This document shows positions 45,801 to 59,344 of a stretch of DNA of 64,000 bases, piece by piece; the first letter of the stretch is position 1, and each line of letters opens with the position of its first letter. Source of the stretch: Protea cynaroides (lineage: Eukaryota; Streptophyta; Magnoliopsida; Proteales; Proteaceae); assembly GCA_028583415.1 (NCBI GenBank), contig CM053269.1, positions 49,505,322 through 49,569,321 of the forward strand, read 5' to 3'. The notes below the pieces were generated by a model, which was not told where the DNA came from, made no database searches, and saw nothing but the letters and a program-made list of their open reading frames with translations. Made by a program: the position numbers and the translations under genes.

Positions 45801-48800
45801 GGTTAGAGAGATTGAGTCAGTGAGAGTGATTGACTACTCTCCTCTATTAGTTACTGGTTATGGAAGCAAAAATACATAAATGGCCTTACATATGAGTATA
45901 TATCCCCATTAGGCTGTAATACATGAAAGTCCCTTCATACCCTTACAACTTTTGTTCCAGCATTCCTTCTCAAGCTGGGGAATATATATCGTTCATGCCC
46001 AGCTTTCTTAAGAGGGCATGATGCATTGGAGAGCTGATTCCTTCGGTTAATACATCAGCCAACTGATCTCCTATCTGAACGAAGGGTGTACAGATACAGC
46101 CAAAGTCACTTTTCTCCTTGATGAAACGACGATCCACTTTAATTTGTTTTGTTCGATCATGCTGTATTGGATTGTGAGCTATGTTGATAGCTGTCTAGTT
46201 CTCATGCTGTTATTGGTTTGCAAGCCTAATTCTTGAACCAGTTTCTTTAGCCATAGGAGTTCACAAACTCCATGTGCCATGGCTCTAAACTCAAGTCTCT
46301 GCACTTGATCTGGCAACCACTAATTGTTTTTTTTTGCTTCTCCAAGTAACCAGATTTCCATCCACGAAGTGCAGGACCCTGGTGTTGATCTTCTATCAGT
46401 TAGAGAACCTTCCCAACCAGCATTGGTGTAAGTCTTAACTCTTAGGTGATTTTGTTTAGTATTCAACAGTCCCTTTCCCGGACTAGACTTCAAGTTCCTG
46501 GGAATCCGATGCACAGCTTCTATATGGCTAGTTCTAGGAGGATGCAATGATGCATGAACTGGCTTACTACTACAACGGCATATGGACGGATAAGAGAGAT
46601 GTATATCAGCTTTCTACAAGTCTGATACCTCTCCGCATCAATCAAGGGATGACCACTATCTTCACCTAGTTTATAATTTGGATTGACGGATGAATTCGCA
46701 GGTTTAAAGCCTTCCATCCCCGTGCCTTTCAAAAGATTTAACTTTAGGATACGAAGATCCTTAATATCAAACTGTTGAGCTAAATAAGTTTTGAGCCCCA
46801 TAACCTCTTCTTAGTCTTTCCCAGTCACTACAATATCGTCCACATAGATTATTAGAGCTATAATTCTATCACTGCCTTGTCTGGTGAACAAGGTGTGGCC
46901 TGCTTGACTTTGAGTATAACCGTTTACTTATTATGACCTATCTAAATCGTTTGGACCAACCTTTTGGAGATTGTTTAAGACCATAGAGGGGGACAGCCTA
47001 GGGTCTAGGTTTCCTACACTTACAGCTAGGCTAGATATTAGGTTACCTAAAGTTTAGCTAGTTAGGATAGGTACCAGCACCATACATGTCTTACAATTGG
47101 AGTGTTTAGAGCTGAATTCTATAAACCAATAAGCAGTATATACCTAGCAGTGTTTTATCAGCTCAACAATGTTCAAATAAAATGACATAGGGCTCAGTTT
47201 TGTAGGCAGCATTTGTCAAGTTCTTAGCATGACATCTCAGTATTCTTAAAATAATAACAGCCAAATTTAATGCATAAGAAACCAGCTTCTATGTAAATCA
47301 GTAACATTACGATACAAGGAAATGAATTTACTTACCACGGTGAAACTGAAAAATAAGAACCAAGACAGGGTTCTTAACAGGAGTGCAGTTTTGTAAACAG
47401 AACAGAAAGACTAACACAATACATGAACAATAGCACACACTGTTTACAGTAATATAAAAAAAATTACAGAACCTGAAATTACAATTTGATGTCCAACGAT
47501 GACAGAAACTGCAAGTATGGAAAAAGGAAAACTGAAGGCTGCAGGAAGATATTCACAATAAGATAATGAATATACTCTAAAATAAAAGGCAAATAGTAAC
47601 AGGATTTAATGTCGTGGACAGGGAAGAGGAGGGGTGTTATGAATCCAGGAAAAAAAGAAGAAAAAGAAATAAAAGGAGTGAGGAAAAAAGGGGTAGGGAA
47701 TTCAGGAATAAAATAGAGGGGGAAGAAGAAGAGAAGAGAAAATTGAGAGAGAGAAGAGAGAGAACTTACAGCAGTGAGAGAAAGAAGTCTTCTTTCATTT
47801 TTTATTAAAGAAAAGAAAAGAAAAGAAAAGAACTTACAGGTAATAACATAGTTGTCAAGGCGCCGGCCTAGGCGACCAAGGCTACCGACTCTCCCCTTGA
47901 AGAGGTGACATCTGTGAGGAAAAGAAAGGGATGGACTCAAAAAAGGTCGCATCCATAGAGACAAGTTGTTTTCGGGATGGAGGATGATAGCATTTGTAAT
48001 CTTATTCAATAGGGGAATAACCAAGGAAAGCACATTTAAGAGCTCTGGGATCTAGTTTGGTACGATCTGATTTTTGAGATGAACATAGCATACATCAACC
48101 CCCCCCCAAAAAAAAAAAAAAAAAAAAAAAAGAAGGCAAAAGGAAAGAATGGAGGCATGGAGATAAGACTTCTAACGGATATTTAGAGTAAGGGTGTGGT
48201 TGTCGAGGCAATCCAAGGCGTTGCAGCGTCATTGGACGCTCAAGGCGGCCTGATTTCTAAGGTGCCACCAAGAGCTCTGTTATGAAAGTGAATCAGCAGT
48301 AAAAGAGGAAACTAGGAAGAGAAACAGAGAAGTGAGAGAAGAGAAGGAAGAAGAGAAGACTAGGGTTCGAGATAAAGAGTTAGTGAGAGTGATCGACTAC
48401 TCCTTTATTCATTACTGGTTACGGAAGTAAAATACATAAATTCCCTTACAACAGCAACAATAACGACGACTTATCCCTACTAAATGGGGTCAGCTGCCTG
48501 GATTCTTGCTCTCCAATCAGCTTTGTTCGAGGTCATACTTGAAACAAGGTCTAAGCTATGTATGCCTTTCCTCACCACCTATATAGAGTCAACTTAGGCC
48601 TGCCTCTAGCTCTTTTAGATCCTTCGATATGAATCAAATCACTCCTCCATACTGGAGCATCTAAAGGCCTCCGTTGAACATGACCATATCATCTCAAAGA
48701 CTTTTTCGTAGCTTGTCATGTATCAATGCTAGAGGGCGAGCCTTGGTGTGATGGTGAGGTTGTCATATTGCAACTTGGTGGTTACGGGTTCGAAATATGG

Positions 48801-51800
48801 AAACAGCCACTCCGCATTATGGGGGTAAGGCTGCGTACATTCTGCTCTCCTTAGACCTTGCAGTAGCGGGAACCTCGTACACTAGGACACCATTTATCAT
48901 GTATCGGCGCTACTCCCAAATCAGTCCTAATACGATCATTCCTTATCTTATCCATCATAGTTTTGCCACATGTCCAACTCAACATCCTCATCTCAGCTAC
49001 ACTAGGTTTATTTGTATGATACTTCTTAACTGCCTAACATTCCGCACCATACATCATAGCCGGTCAAATGACTGTCCTATAAAATTTTCCTTTTAGTTTT
49101 AAACGAATATGCGGATCACATAGCACTCCAGACGCACCTCCACTTCATTTATCCTATTTTGATCCTCTGTGAAACAGCATATGAGTATATATCCCCATTA
49201 GATTGTAATATATGAAATTCCCTTCATACCCTTACAACTAATGTTTGTTCCAACACAAACCTCCGAACCACTTGTTCAATTTAATTTTAAAATTGGTTCA
49301 GTTTTAAGAAATGCAAATCAGGAGAAAGGCCTGGCTCTCATCCTGCCACAAGTATTCTTCTTCTGGCTGTGATCTGCATCACCTACCCGTAAAGTAAGTG
49401 CTCATTGGTATGTGATGGCCATTTAAAATGGTGGTTTCTTTACTTGCATCATGTGTGGTACTTTAATACTGTAATCTCAGTTTGTGTGAGTAGCCAGAAT
49501 TCATGATGTTAATGGAGTTATATGTTCTGTGATCTTTTTGTTATCATCAACGTATTGTCAAGTGCTTGAAATGATATTTTTATGTTGGAACTAATTATCT
49601 GTGATGTACTTTTAACTGAATGTTAAATTTTTCATCAGGTCAAAAGCAAGTGGCGGGTCAGATGATCAAGGTGTGGGGGTCACTGAGCCTCGTGGCTCTC
49701 AACCATATCCTTCTCGGTATTCTTTATTGACATTCTGAGCCTTATATAATCTCATACACTAGTTAGTTGAGCCAAACTGATAACTTTAGAGAATAAGTAA
49801 CATTCCACATTATTTGTTGGAAGAGAAGTAATACACTTACGATATCCAAAACAGACCTACTACAACATAAGTGGAAAAGAGTCAATATCAACCTGTATAA
49901 AAGACCACAAAATAGAGGCCGATTCTAATTAGATTGAGCAATACCAAATACATAGGCTGCATGTGGTTGTTGATTGAAATAATTAACCAGATGACTATAC
50001 AATTGTGAAGCTATCCTTTTCTGCTTAAAAAGAATGGATCTTTGTTTAGGTATTTAAGTCCTTCCACCCCAATCCAATTCGGAAGAAGAACCAAAGTAAT
50101 CTTCCACTTTCCAAAGGATTAGTTATGTCAGTTGTTTATTCTGTATAGGTTATTTTTAATGTATAATATCTTCACATAAGCGAGTAACATGTCATGATAA
50201 TAGGCTATTAGTTAGATCATGATTCAGTAAGAAACTTTTAGGACTTCTCTTAGATTTTCTGTCTTCAAGCAAACTTTGCACCCTAAAAAGAATCTAAGTC
50301 TATAAAAAAATAAAATAAAATAAATGAATAAAAACCAGTAATGAAGCAAACTAAGGCAAACTGCAACCATGAAGAGCCTTATGGTAAGTTCAATTGAAAT
50401 CAACAATTTGGAGAAATGTATTGTAAAATACTGCACACATAAAGGAAGAAGCTAATACTTAAAATTGCCATTATAGACAATCTTTGCAAGCTTATTACTA
50501 TCCACTTACTTAAATAGAGTCTACTTCAGGGAGCTTGAGTTTACAGGAAATATTTTCTCCATGTTGAAACTTATTCCTGTTGAATTCATCCCTATCATTT
50601 AGCAATAACTCTCCCTTACTTCTTGGTTCGTCTGAGCTTCTTTTGCGCTTGAACTTCAATACTACCAATAGGACACCCACATCTGGCCTGTAACACAACA
50701 ACTATACTCCCATTTTCAGGTGCAAACTCCCTGAACTTTTTTTCCAATTCTTTCTTGTGTACTTGCAGATATTCATGGATGTACTGCTTAGGACAATCAA
50801 CCCTCATAGAAGCACTTACATTCTGTGCAGACTCGTCTGTATCAAAATGGAGATCAAACTTCTTTGAGTTTCGGAAGCCATGACAATTTGGATTTCCACA
50901 TTTTTTACCATTGCATTTTGAAATTACCCAACCGACTAAGAAAATGCTAAGCCCTATGCATGCATGGACCATTGGAGTTTGATGCACCTTGTCTTTGACT
51001 ACAGAAACAATTGCCCTGCCAATTCTGGAAACCCCATGGTAGAGAAGCTTAACATAGGGGGATACCAAAAACCCTGAAGCAGCCATAACAACAATCATGA
51101 ACACCACATCCACTACAGCATAACGAGATTGATCGCAAGACTGAATTTTTGAAGGGTCCAACGAATTGGACTGCTTTTTGTTTTTCTGGTGTTCATGATT
51201 CATCCTTGATTTAGTGGATTGGTTGCTGGATTTCTGAGGAGTAGCCATGTATGTAGGATGAACAGAGGACTTGCCAAACAAAATAGTGCTAAAGGAATGC
51301 ACAGTTCGGAGAAAACCTCAATGCAAAAACTTCAGGTCTCTGATGATAGCCCCACTGCCCTTTGATCTGAAACAGATAAAAACCACCAAAAAAAAAAAAA
51401 AAAAAAAAAGAAGCAAAAATTGTGACTAGGTTGAATTCACCTGAAGGTCGGAATCCAATTTTGATGAAACCAAGGTGTTTCTGTCGTTTCTTTGGGCAGG
51501 ATTGATTCTGTGTGCATCTTAATGCAACTATGTTTGGCAATAAAAACGCTTTTGGGTATCAATAGAACTCTTTGCTCAAGAAAGTGGACTTCCATCTCCT
51601 AGAAAGAAAATCCCAGTCAAGAGAGATTCATGTGGTGATGTAGTCATTACTGCTTAGAATATCATCTCTTAAGCTATTTTTGTCATCTAAAATGGCTGTT
51701 TTGAGATCGCAAATCAGATACTCACCGATCTAATAGTGGTAGCAATAGTAACCTAATAATTAGAATTAATATTCCCATTAAATGATGGATATAATAGGAA

Positions 51801-51971
51801 AGTTTCTTGGGAAGTCCAATTTAATGTAATATCATCTAAGATCCATCCTAATTGAATTGGTGCAGGATCGTTCGTACCAGTGTCAATTATGTTTAAGTTG
51901 TATCCACAGGGTATTGAGGCAATCCCCATCCCCAACCATAGAAAAGAGAAAAAAAGGAGAGAAAGGGGGGG

Positions 51972-52005
<34 letters not shown>

Positions 52006-54120
52006 TTTGGGCCACCAAATTAGAAGAGGTAGTAGGAGATGGCACGTGGTTTTGTGATAGATTGATTTTCACATTTCTTTTTATTTTTTTTGTTAAGCAT
52101 TTATAAGTTAATTATTGGCCTGAGCTATAGTGGGCCAGAGATGGGCTTGGGCTACCTTTGACATGTTGAATGGATATGTGAGATCATGAAATTTAATTGG
52201 AGGAGCTCCCCAGATGCATAATTTTGGTTTTGAGGGCCCGTATCTTCCTACATAGCTTATGTTCAGGGCAAAAGATTGATTGTTAGACATTCATTTATTT
52301 GGTTGATGAAGTATAAAACATTCATTTGTAACATGGATGGCCAAGGGTAGCTCGTGAACTGTTGGCTAGACCACTTAAGGTTCCTTTTAGCAGAGTAGAG
52401 GAAATGCTGTGGGCCAGCAACTGCTGGGTGCTGAAAGCAAGTGGTCATTATCCCTCTACTAAAACTTCTTTATTTGGTGTCGTGGGTTATATCCATCATC
52501 ATTCTAAGATTTTTCTTTTTTGAAAATTCAATAAATTTCCAGCGCAATTGCAGAGGCTGGTTTGTAGCTGAACTTTTGCTTTTTGTGTATAGATATAGAA
52601 CCCTTGCTTGTGTGTGTTTCTTGGGAGGGATTTTTCTGTATATTTCCTTGAATAGCAGTGTTGGACAGGTTCTCTTTTATATTATCTAGAAGCTGCATTA
52701 TTTCATACGAGTAAATTGTTTTATTGTGGCCAATGTTTTAATGAAATTGGTTAATGCTATCGATTACCTTATGGAGGTTGGTGAAATATATTCATGCCGC
52801 AGTTTATCCAGTATGCATCTCACCTCTCTGCTGTTGTTGTGCTTCCAGCCCTGTGTATCCTCAAGTTCCTCCATTTGGTGAAAGTGATCTTGTCCCTGGA
52901 GGTGGAGCTGGAATGTATCCTCCCAGGTTCTTCTTCTTCTGAATAGCCTTCCATGTTCTTTTTATGTCTTTATTTGATTCATTTTAATTTTCACTTTGGC
53001 TCTTCAATTCAAATTTTAATATCTATTTCATCCATCTTTAGGGGCACTGGTATTGGCGGAGGCATGCTTATAGGTTCGTAAGCCAGTTTACTTTATTTGG
53101 TGAGGAAGTGCTTATTTGTTTCCTTTCATGCTTACAGCTGTTATTCTGTTGGTAACAGGCCCAAATGATCCACGTTGGTTTGGTGGGGTGGATGGACACC
53201 CTGGATTTCCTGGGGCAGCTCCGTGAGTATTTTAATATTTTTATCCATTTTATGCATTTATGAATTTTTACAGCCTTTTAAAAGTCATGTTGGCTGATTC
53301 GACTCAGAATTGCCAGCACTGGTTCCAATTTAACCCCGAATCTTTGCTTATTGAGTCCAACTGAGTTAGGCTGAGTCTGATCAATTCCGGTTGATTCTGG
53401 GATATTCCAATCGAAAGCAATGGAGATCTACTGCTTCGTTGACTTCCAGTTTTAAAACCTTGGATTCTTATGTTAGAAATTTTTGTTGAAACAGGGGTGT
53501 TCCACCAGGTGCTCGTTTTGATCCTTATGGTCCTCCTGGTGTTCCTGGTTTTGAGCCAAACCGTTTTATAAGGTAATGCTTTAACCACTTCATTTTATGA
53601 AATTCCTTTCGTTCACAATTGTTTTAAGATCTAATGGAGCTGTAAATGTTGGCTACATGTGCCATTTTTTGGGTCTCTTCCCCTCAAATTAGTTGATTCT
53701 TTAATTGTATTCTAAGGTGCCTGAGGTTCGAGATGTACCTTCCAACTTTATTTTCTGGGCTAAGAGCCTTCCTTAGTGATAAGAAATGGTGATACTAGGG
53801 TAACAGATCGATCAGAATGTGCCGGGCAGTATCTGCTGCTAATTTGAAATCATTACCAAGGTTTCTGATCCATCTAGATTTGCCAATACTTGGATGATGT
53901 GACCTTACACATGTCATTGGGCTAAATCCATGAGGACTTTGTGAAATTCCGTTCTTTTGTTAATACCATCACCGATATTCTGAATTTCTTGTGTGGTGAC
54001 TGGAAGCAAGACATTTTTTTCACTCCGTTTCCCCAAATTCTTAGCAGAAACCCACGAAGGCCTGGAGGCAGCACACATCCAGACTTGGAGCACTTTGGGA
54101 GTGGTTCTGATTTTATTTAG
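40815..54120 (+). CDS. PTRE1: PI31-type proteasome regulator (PTRE1-like)
   Basis: Nine coding exons keep frame: 40815-40989, 41093-41273, 41422-41559, 49639-49716, 52849-52926, 53042-53073, 53159-53222, 53495-53572 and 54048-54120, giving 298 residues. The N-terminal part (about 1-160) is the PI31/FP domain: FRNPHDKVAFAVHASVLASG, then DEVGIEGWNSTDDDYGFLY and KSLLVKCLVMGDKLIVDAL, ending YPDMYKNFGELV. The C-terminal part is a Pro/Gly-rich disordered tail of the kind PI31 proteins use to contact the proteasome: VPPFGESDLVPGGGAGMYPP, GPNDPRWFGGV, RFDPYGPPGVPGF, and a final HPDLEHFGSGSDFI. The Arabidopsis homologue PTRE1 regulates 26S proteasome activity in auxin signalling; that role here is by homology. 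Introns 3 (8.1 kb) and 4 (3.1 kb) are unusually long. The first holds nested transposons, the second an antisense gene. Confidence 0.95.
42856..42891. repeat. (CAA)n microsatellite
   Basis: About eleven CAA units in PI31 intron 3, possibly the tail of a retroposed element on the minus strand. Confidence 0.85.
42980..43190 (-). pseudogene. Possible LINE RNase H fragment
   Basis: On the minus strand a frame reads S(A)NEMANDLAKQGVVQPR, resembling the end of plant LINE RNase H domains, where a (A)D-LAK(x)G motif is typical. It is short and has no neighbouring reverse transcriptase, so the call is weak. Confidence 0.3.
43371..43550. mobile_element. Tourist-like MITE (family 1), TAA target duplication
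   Basis: The left end AGCTCTCTTTGGTTTGTATT is mirrored by the right end CTATACCAAGAGAGCC. The element is about 180 bp, AT-rich, and flanked by TAA on both sides (43368-43370 and 43551-43553), which fits PIF/Harbinger-derived Tourist MITEs. Two longer relatives lie at about 62672-62921 (opposite orientation) and 63703-63976. Confidence 0.7.
43551..45700. other. PI31 intron 3, left part; no gene
   Basis: About 43930-44175 holds two diverged copies of a segment with TTTGCTG(C/A)T(C/T)CTGTGGTTGGT. At 45078-45165 there are three units of a 29-bp repeat containing GCTAGTAAAGAAGTTAGATT. No coding sequence is recognised. Confidence 0.4.
45078..45165. repeat. 29-bp tandem repeat, three units
   Basis: Three consecutive units carry CTAGTAAAGAAGTTAGATT, differing only in the short GTG(A/C)(T/G)(C/A/T)-rich spacer. 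Confidence 0.85.
45701..45962 (-). repeat. Copia 3' LTR
   Basis: About 262 bp, TG...CA ends, uninterrupted. It is the reference copy that shows where the LINE landed in the other LTR. Confidence 0.75.
45985..46990 (-). pseudogene. Copia reverse transcriptase/RNase H remnant
   Basis: Read on the minus strand, successive broken frames show Copia hallmarks in order. These are LIIYVDDIV (catalytic YVDD at 46846-46835), LKTYLAQQFDIKDL, NPNYKLGEDSGHPLIDAERYQ, MHPPRTSHIEAVHRI, KTYTNAGWEGSLTDRRSTPG, EFRAMAHGVCELLWLKKLVQELGL and a tail near DIYIPQ. Frameshifts and stops interrupt it repeatedly, and an internal deletion removes the segment after the FDIKDL motif. It cannot encode a working enzyme. Confidence 0.85.
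46991..48277. other. Copia interior remnant and unassigned sequence; TIR-like fragment
   Basis: Non-coding decay. At 47850-47890 the text atagttgtcaaggcgccggc matches one end of the MITE family at 3597-4013, but its partner end is not found. A 184-codon minus-strand frame at 47479-48033 is low complexity (Phe/Leu/Ser-rich from GAGA-rich DNA) and not called. Confidence 0.4.
48451..49179 (-). mobile_element. 5'-truncated RTE-type LINE inserted in the Copia LTR
   Basis: On the minus strand it encodes the end of an RTE reverse transcriptase ORF: residues resembling WR(C/A)ASGVLCDPHIRLKLKG near the top and a (G)VAPIHDKLRKSL-like motif. It finishes with the typical plant RTE tail, CCCCATTTAGTAGGGATAAG then a (TTG)n-like run (the plus-strand acagcaacaataacgacgac at 48451). 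Only about 550 bp of LINE is present. It is itself split by a SINE at 48731-48896. Confidence 0.75.
48731..48896 (+). mobile_element. Au-type SINE nested in the RTE LINE, with 15-bp target duplication
   Basis: Near full-length Au SINE: a GGCGAGCCTTGGTGTGATGG head (A box), GGTTACGGGTTCGAAATATGG (B box), GAAACAGCCACTCCGC, GGGTAAGGCTGCGTACA and the GGGAACCTCGTACACTAGGA tail. It is flanked by TCATGTATCAATGCT (48716-48730) and TCATGTATCGGCGCT (48897-48911), a 15-bp duplication with three differences. The interrupted LINE frame continues across it. Confidence 0.88.
50616..51302 (-). CDS. Ribosomal-protein-L34e-superfamily-like membrane protein (At5g19025-like), nested in PI31 intron 4
   Basis: A single-exon, 228-residue frame on the minus strand, wholly inside intron 4 (49717-52848) of the plus-strand PI31 gene. 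A second ATG at codon 19 (51248, MATPQKSS) may be the true start. Residues 20-60 are polar. Residues about 61-82 (YAVVDVVFMIVVMAASGFLV) and 112-128 are membrane segments. Then comes a cysteine cluster, SKCNGKKCGNPNCHGF (about 129-143), and a C-terminal domain ending LQARCGCPIGSIEV and a basic KKLRRTKK tail. The C-N-(P)-C-G and ARCGCP blocks with a basic tail match the plant At5g19025-like family, annotated as L34e-superfamily proteins although not ribosomal. The cysteines may bind metal. Function unknown. Confidence 0.8.
   Translation of the reverse strand: MHSFSTILFGKSSVHPTYMATPQKSSNQSTKSRMNHEHQKNKKQSNSLDPSKIQSCDQSRYAVVDVVFMIVVMAASGFLVSPYVKLLYHGVSRIGRAIVSVVKDKVHQTPMVHACIGLSIFLVGWVISKCNGKKCGNPNCHGFRNSKKFDLHFDTDESAQNVSASMRVDCPKQYIHEYLQVHKKELEKKFREFAPENGSIVVVLQARCGCPIGSIEVQAQKKLRRTKK
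51303..52848. other. PI31 intron 4, right part; upstream region of the nested gene
   Basis: Holds the presumed 5' UTR and promoter of the nested antisense gene, a poly-A run (51389-51409) and a (GA)n run (51975-52002). No other gene is recognised. Confidence 0.4.
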
Positions 54121-54856
54121 GACTAGGAATGCTTCTGACATATCATCCCCTAGCTGAATTTTTTTTACTTTTTTTTTTTTTTACTGTAATTACATTTTGA
54201 TTCCTTTACAAGTTTAATTTTCTTGGTTGCATCCGGAGGGACCGTTGTTAAAATAAGTGTTGACGATCATTTAAATGTTACAGTGATACAGAGATAGCAC
54301 TAGTGGGTGAAGTGGATGAATTTGTGATTAGTATGTTTTGCAATTTTAAGATGCTGTTGCCTGGTCTGACATTTTTCTTTTTCTTTTTCTTTTTCTTTTT
54401 CTTTGTAAGTGAAGGAATGTTATTAATTAATGTAAAAATGCCTTTTGTTTTCTTTGTGAAATTCCATTATTTTGTGCACAGGCGTAGTAGACCCTTTAAA
54501 ATACACTGTTCAATCCGTTCACATATTGAATTTCAGATCAATCTTGAGTTTGTCAAGTGGTCACAAAAAAAAAAAAAAAAAAGGAATTTAAAAATTTGAG
54601 AGACATGACCACAATGGAGATACCAATGAGGTGCATTGAGATACAATGAGGGAAAGGCATCCTATTAGAGGGTAAATGATAGTCTATTCCCTGTATGTTA
54701 CATGACAAAACTAAAAATGCCCATTCAACAACTTGAGGGGTGGGATAATTTTCAAAAAAAAAAAAAAATTTGGGTTGGTAAACAAAGACCGAGAGTTTTT
54801 GTTGTCTAGTACTCTGTTAGTTGAAAAGGGTGTCGTATTGCTGTACTGCATTCGGT
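54121..54856. other. PI31 3' flank; no gene
   Basis: Begins with the presumed PI31 3' UTR. The rest has T-rich and A-rich homopolymer runs (54370-54403 and 54565-54582). Confidence 0.4.
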
Positions 54857-55347
54857 CGTTTAGTACACGTATTGTCGTATTGTGGTAAAATATTTTATAT
54901 TTTAAACCTTGTCGTTTAAAACGCATTTAATATGTGTATCATACCCATATCTGAACTGTATTTTAACTTGCATCTTCCATGAGTAATGATTTGATTAATC
55001 CCATTTCATTTAATACTCTTATTGTTTTTTACATGTCACTGATATGGAGATTAAAGGCTGGTTACTTCCTCATAATTATTTCTAACTTCATTACTTTATT
55101 ACTTTTTTTCTCACCGTTTGATGATTGAACACGTCATAAATATCATGTATTCATTGATTTAGATATAAATTTTCAATTTATGGGAGTATATTGCTGTTTT
55201 TTCGTCGTATCATATTATATATGATCCGTTTAAAACATGTACTATCCATTTTAGTCTTTTTGCTGTTCTATGAATGTTTGGCTGTTTTTTTTAATCGTTA
55301 AAATCTTGTTTTGCTCAATTTAAAACCTTTTCTGTTCCATTTCTTTA
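54857..55347 (+). repeat. Dispersed ~0.5-kb repeat, copy 1
   Basis: Shares with 59617-60124 the ordered blocks CGTTTAGTACACGTA(A/T)TGTCG, GTCGTTTAAAACGC(A/G)TTTAAT, CATCTTCCAT(G/A)AGTAAT, GATTAAAGG(C/T)TGG and CTTGTTTTGCTC(A/C)(A/G)TTTAAAAC. The copies are about 80% alike by eye. Nature unknown; probably part of a transposon. Confidence 0.75.
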
Positions 55348-58640
<3,293 letters not shown>

Positions 58641-58855
58641 AATATAAAAAAGAAAAAAAGAAAAAAAATTGAAGTAGTATAAATTGTGAAGGATCTGATA
58701 TGTCATTCTTGGGTTACTTGGAACTTTGGAAACTCTGTCTGCAGATTTCCCTCCCCCTTTTTTCTTTCTCTTCTGTTAGTTCATCGTATAACTTGGGACT
58801 TGTGGAATCCCACTTTTGTATACAGATTTGATTCTTCCAGCTTCAACAAAGAAGA

Positions 58856-58988
58856 ATGGGTTTGGCTAAGCCTTATATCGTCTTGTCCATACTGCTTCTG
58901 ATGATCTCCACCACTGTCTTTACTTCAAGAAGTGCAGATGCAAGACTTCTACTTCCTGCTTCAGAGCAACCAAGTATGGTTTTCAAAC

Positions 58989-59056
<68 letters not shown>

Positions 59057-59259
59057 GAGTGTGTTTGTACCTTGTAGCAGGCTAACTGAAAGTACTGAAC
59101 TGATCAATTCTTATGGTAATTTGAACTGTAGGGAACTCGAAGTGGTTTGCGACATTAGGACTGGCTTGCAAATGTTGTGATGGTGAGGGAGGAGAATGCA
59201 GGAGTACATGGGAATCCTCTTGCTCTAAGCTCAAATGCCTTCCATGGAAATCACATTAG
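58856..59259 (+). CDS. Small secreted cysteine-rich peptide precursor
   Basis: Two exons, 58856-58973 and 59132-59259, joined at GCAACCAA|GTATGG and GAACTGTAG|GGAAC, give 81 residues. Residues 1-29 are a signal peptide (MGLAKPYIVLSILLLMISTT... then ADA). Residues about 30-41 are a short linker (RLLLPASEQPRN). The mature C-terminal part has six cysteines in the pattern ACKCCDGEGGEC...SSC...KC and ends LPWKSH. Small plant proteins with a similar CKCCDG...C...W-SSC--L-CLPWK tail are known to me only as uncharacterised secreted peptides. The Cys spacing differs from defensins and lipid-transfer proteins. A role as a secreted signal or structural peptide is inference. The intron contains a long (CT)n run. 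TATA-like sequences lie at about 58642 and 58678. Confidence 0.78.
58989..59050. repeat. (CT)n microsatellite in the cysteine-rich peptide gene intron
   Basis: About 26 CT units with a few interruptions, beginning 15 bases after the donor site. Frames reading Leu-Ser repeats through it are artefacts of ignoring the intron. Confidence 0.95.
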
Positions 59260-59311
59260 TCTGTCTTCTGTTTTTGTCTTCAATAAATTTGATATTACTG
59301 TACTTGATTGA

Positions 59312-59344
<33 letters not shown>

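Larger units (their letters stand above)
45701..49255 (-). mobile_element. Decayed Copia retrotransposon with two LTRs
   Basis: On the minus strand the order is 5' LTR (49255-48278, interrupted by a LINE), a shortened interior, Copia reverse transcriptase and RNase H remnants (about 46990-45990), a polypurine-like CAGCTTGAGAAGGAA (45977-45963), then the 3' LTR (45962-45701). Both LTRs start TG(T/C)TGGAACA on the minus strand and share the TATGAGTATATATCCCC and AATCAGCAGTAAAAGAGG blocks (plus-strand text). The interior is only about 2.3 kb, so gag, protease and integrase are largely deleted. The whole element lies in PI31 intron 3, antisense to the host gene. Confidence 0.8.
48278..49255 (-). 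repeat. Copia 5' LTR, split by an RTE LINE fragment
   Basis: LTR sequence occupies 48278-48450 and 49180-49255; the 729 bp between them is foreign. In the intact LTR the two halves are contiguous (...CCTTACA|TATGAGTAT...). Confidence 0.75.

Noticed and set aside
47479..48033. 184-codon minus-strand frame
   Set aside because: Low-complexity translation of GA-rich DNA between Copia remnants; no conserved motif.
50510..50701. Second minus-strand frame overlapping the 3' end of the nested gene
   Set aside because: Different frame, no domain; the 228-codon frame has the conserved Cys and basic motifs.
58932..59180. Leu-Ser repeat frame over the (CT)n run
   Set aside because: Produced by reading through the intron of the cysteine-rich peptide gene in the wrong frame.
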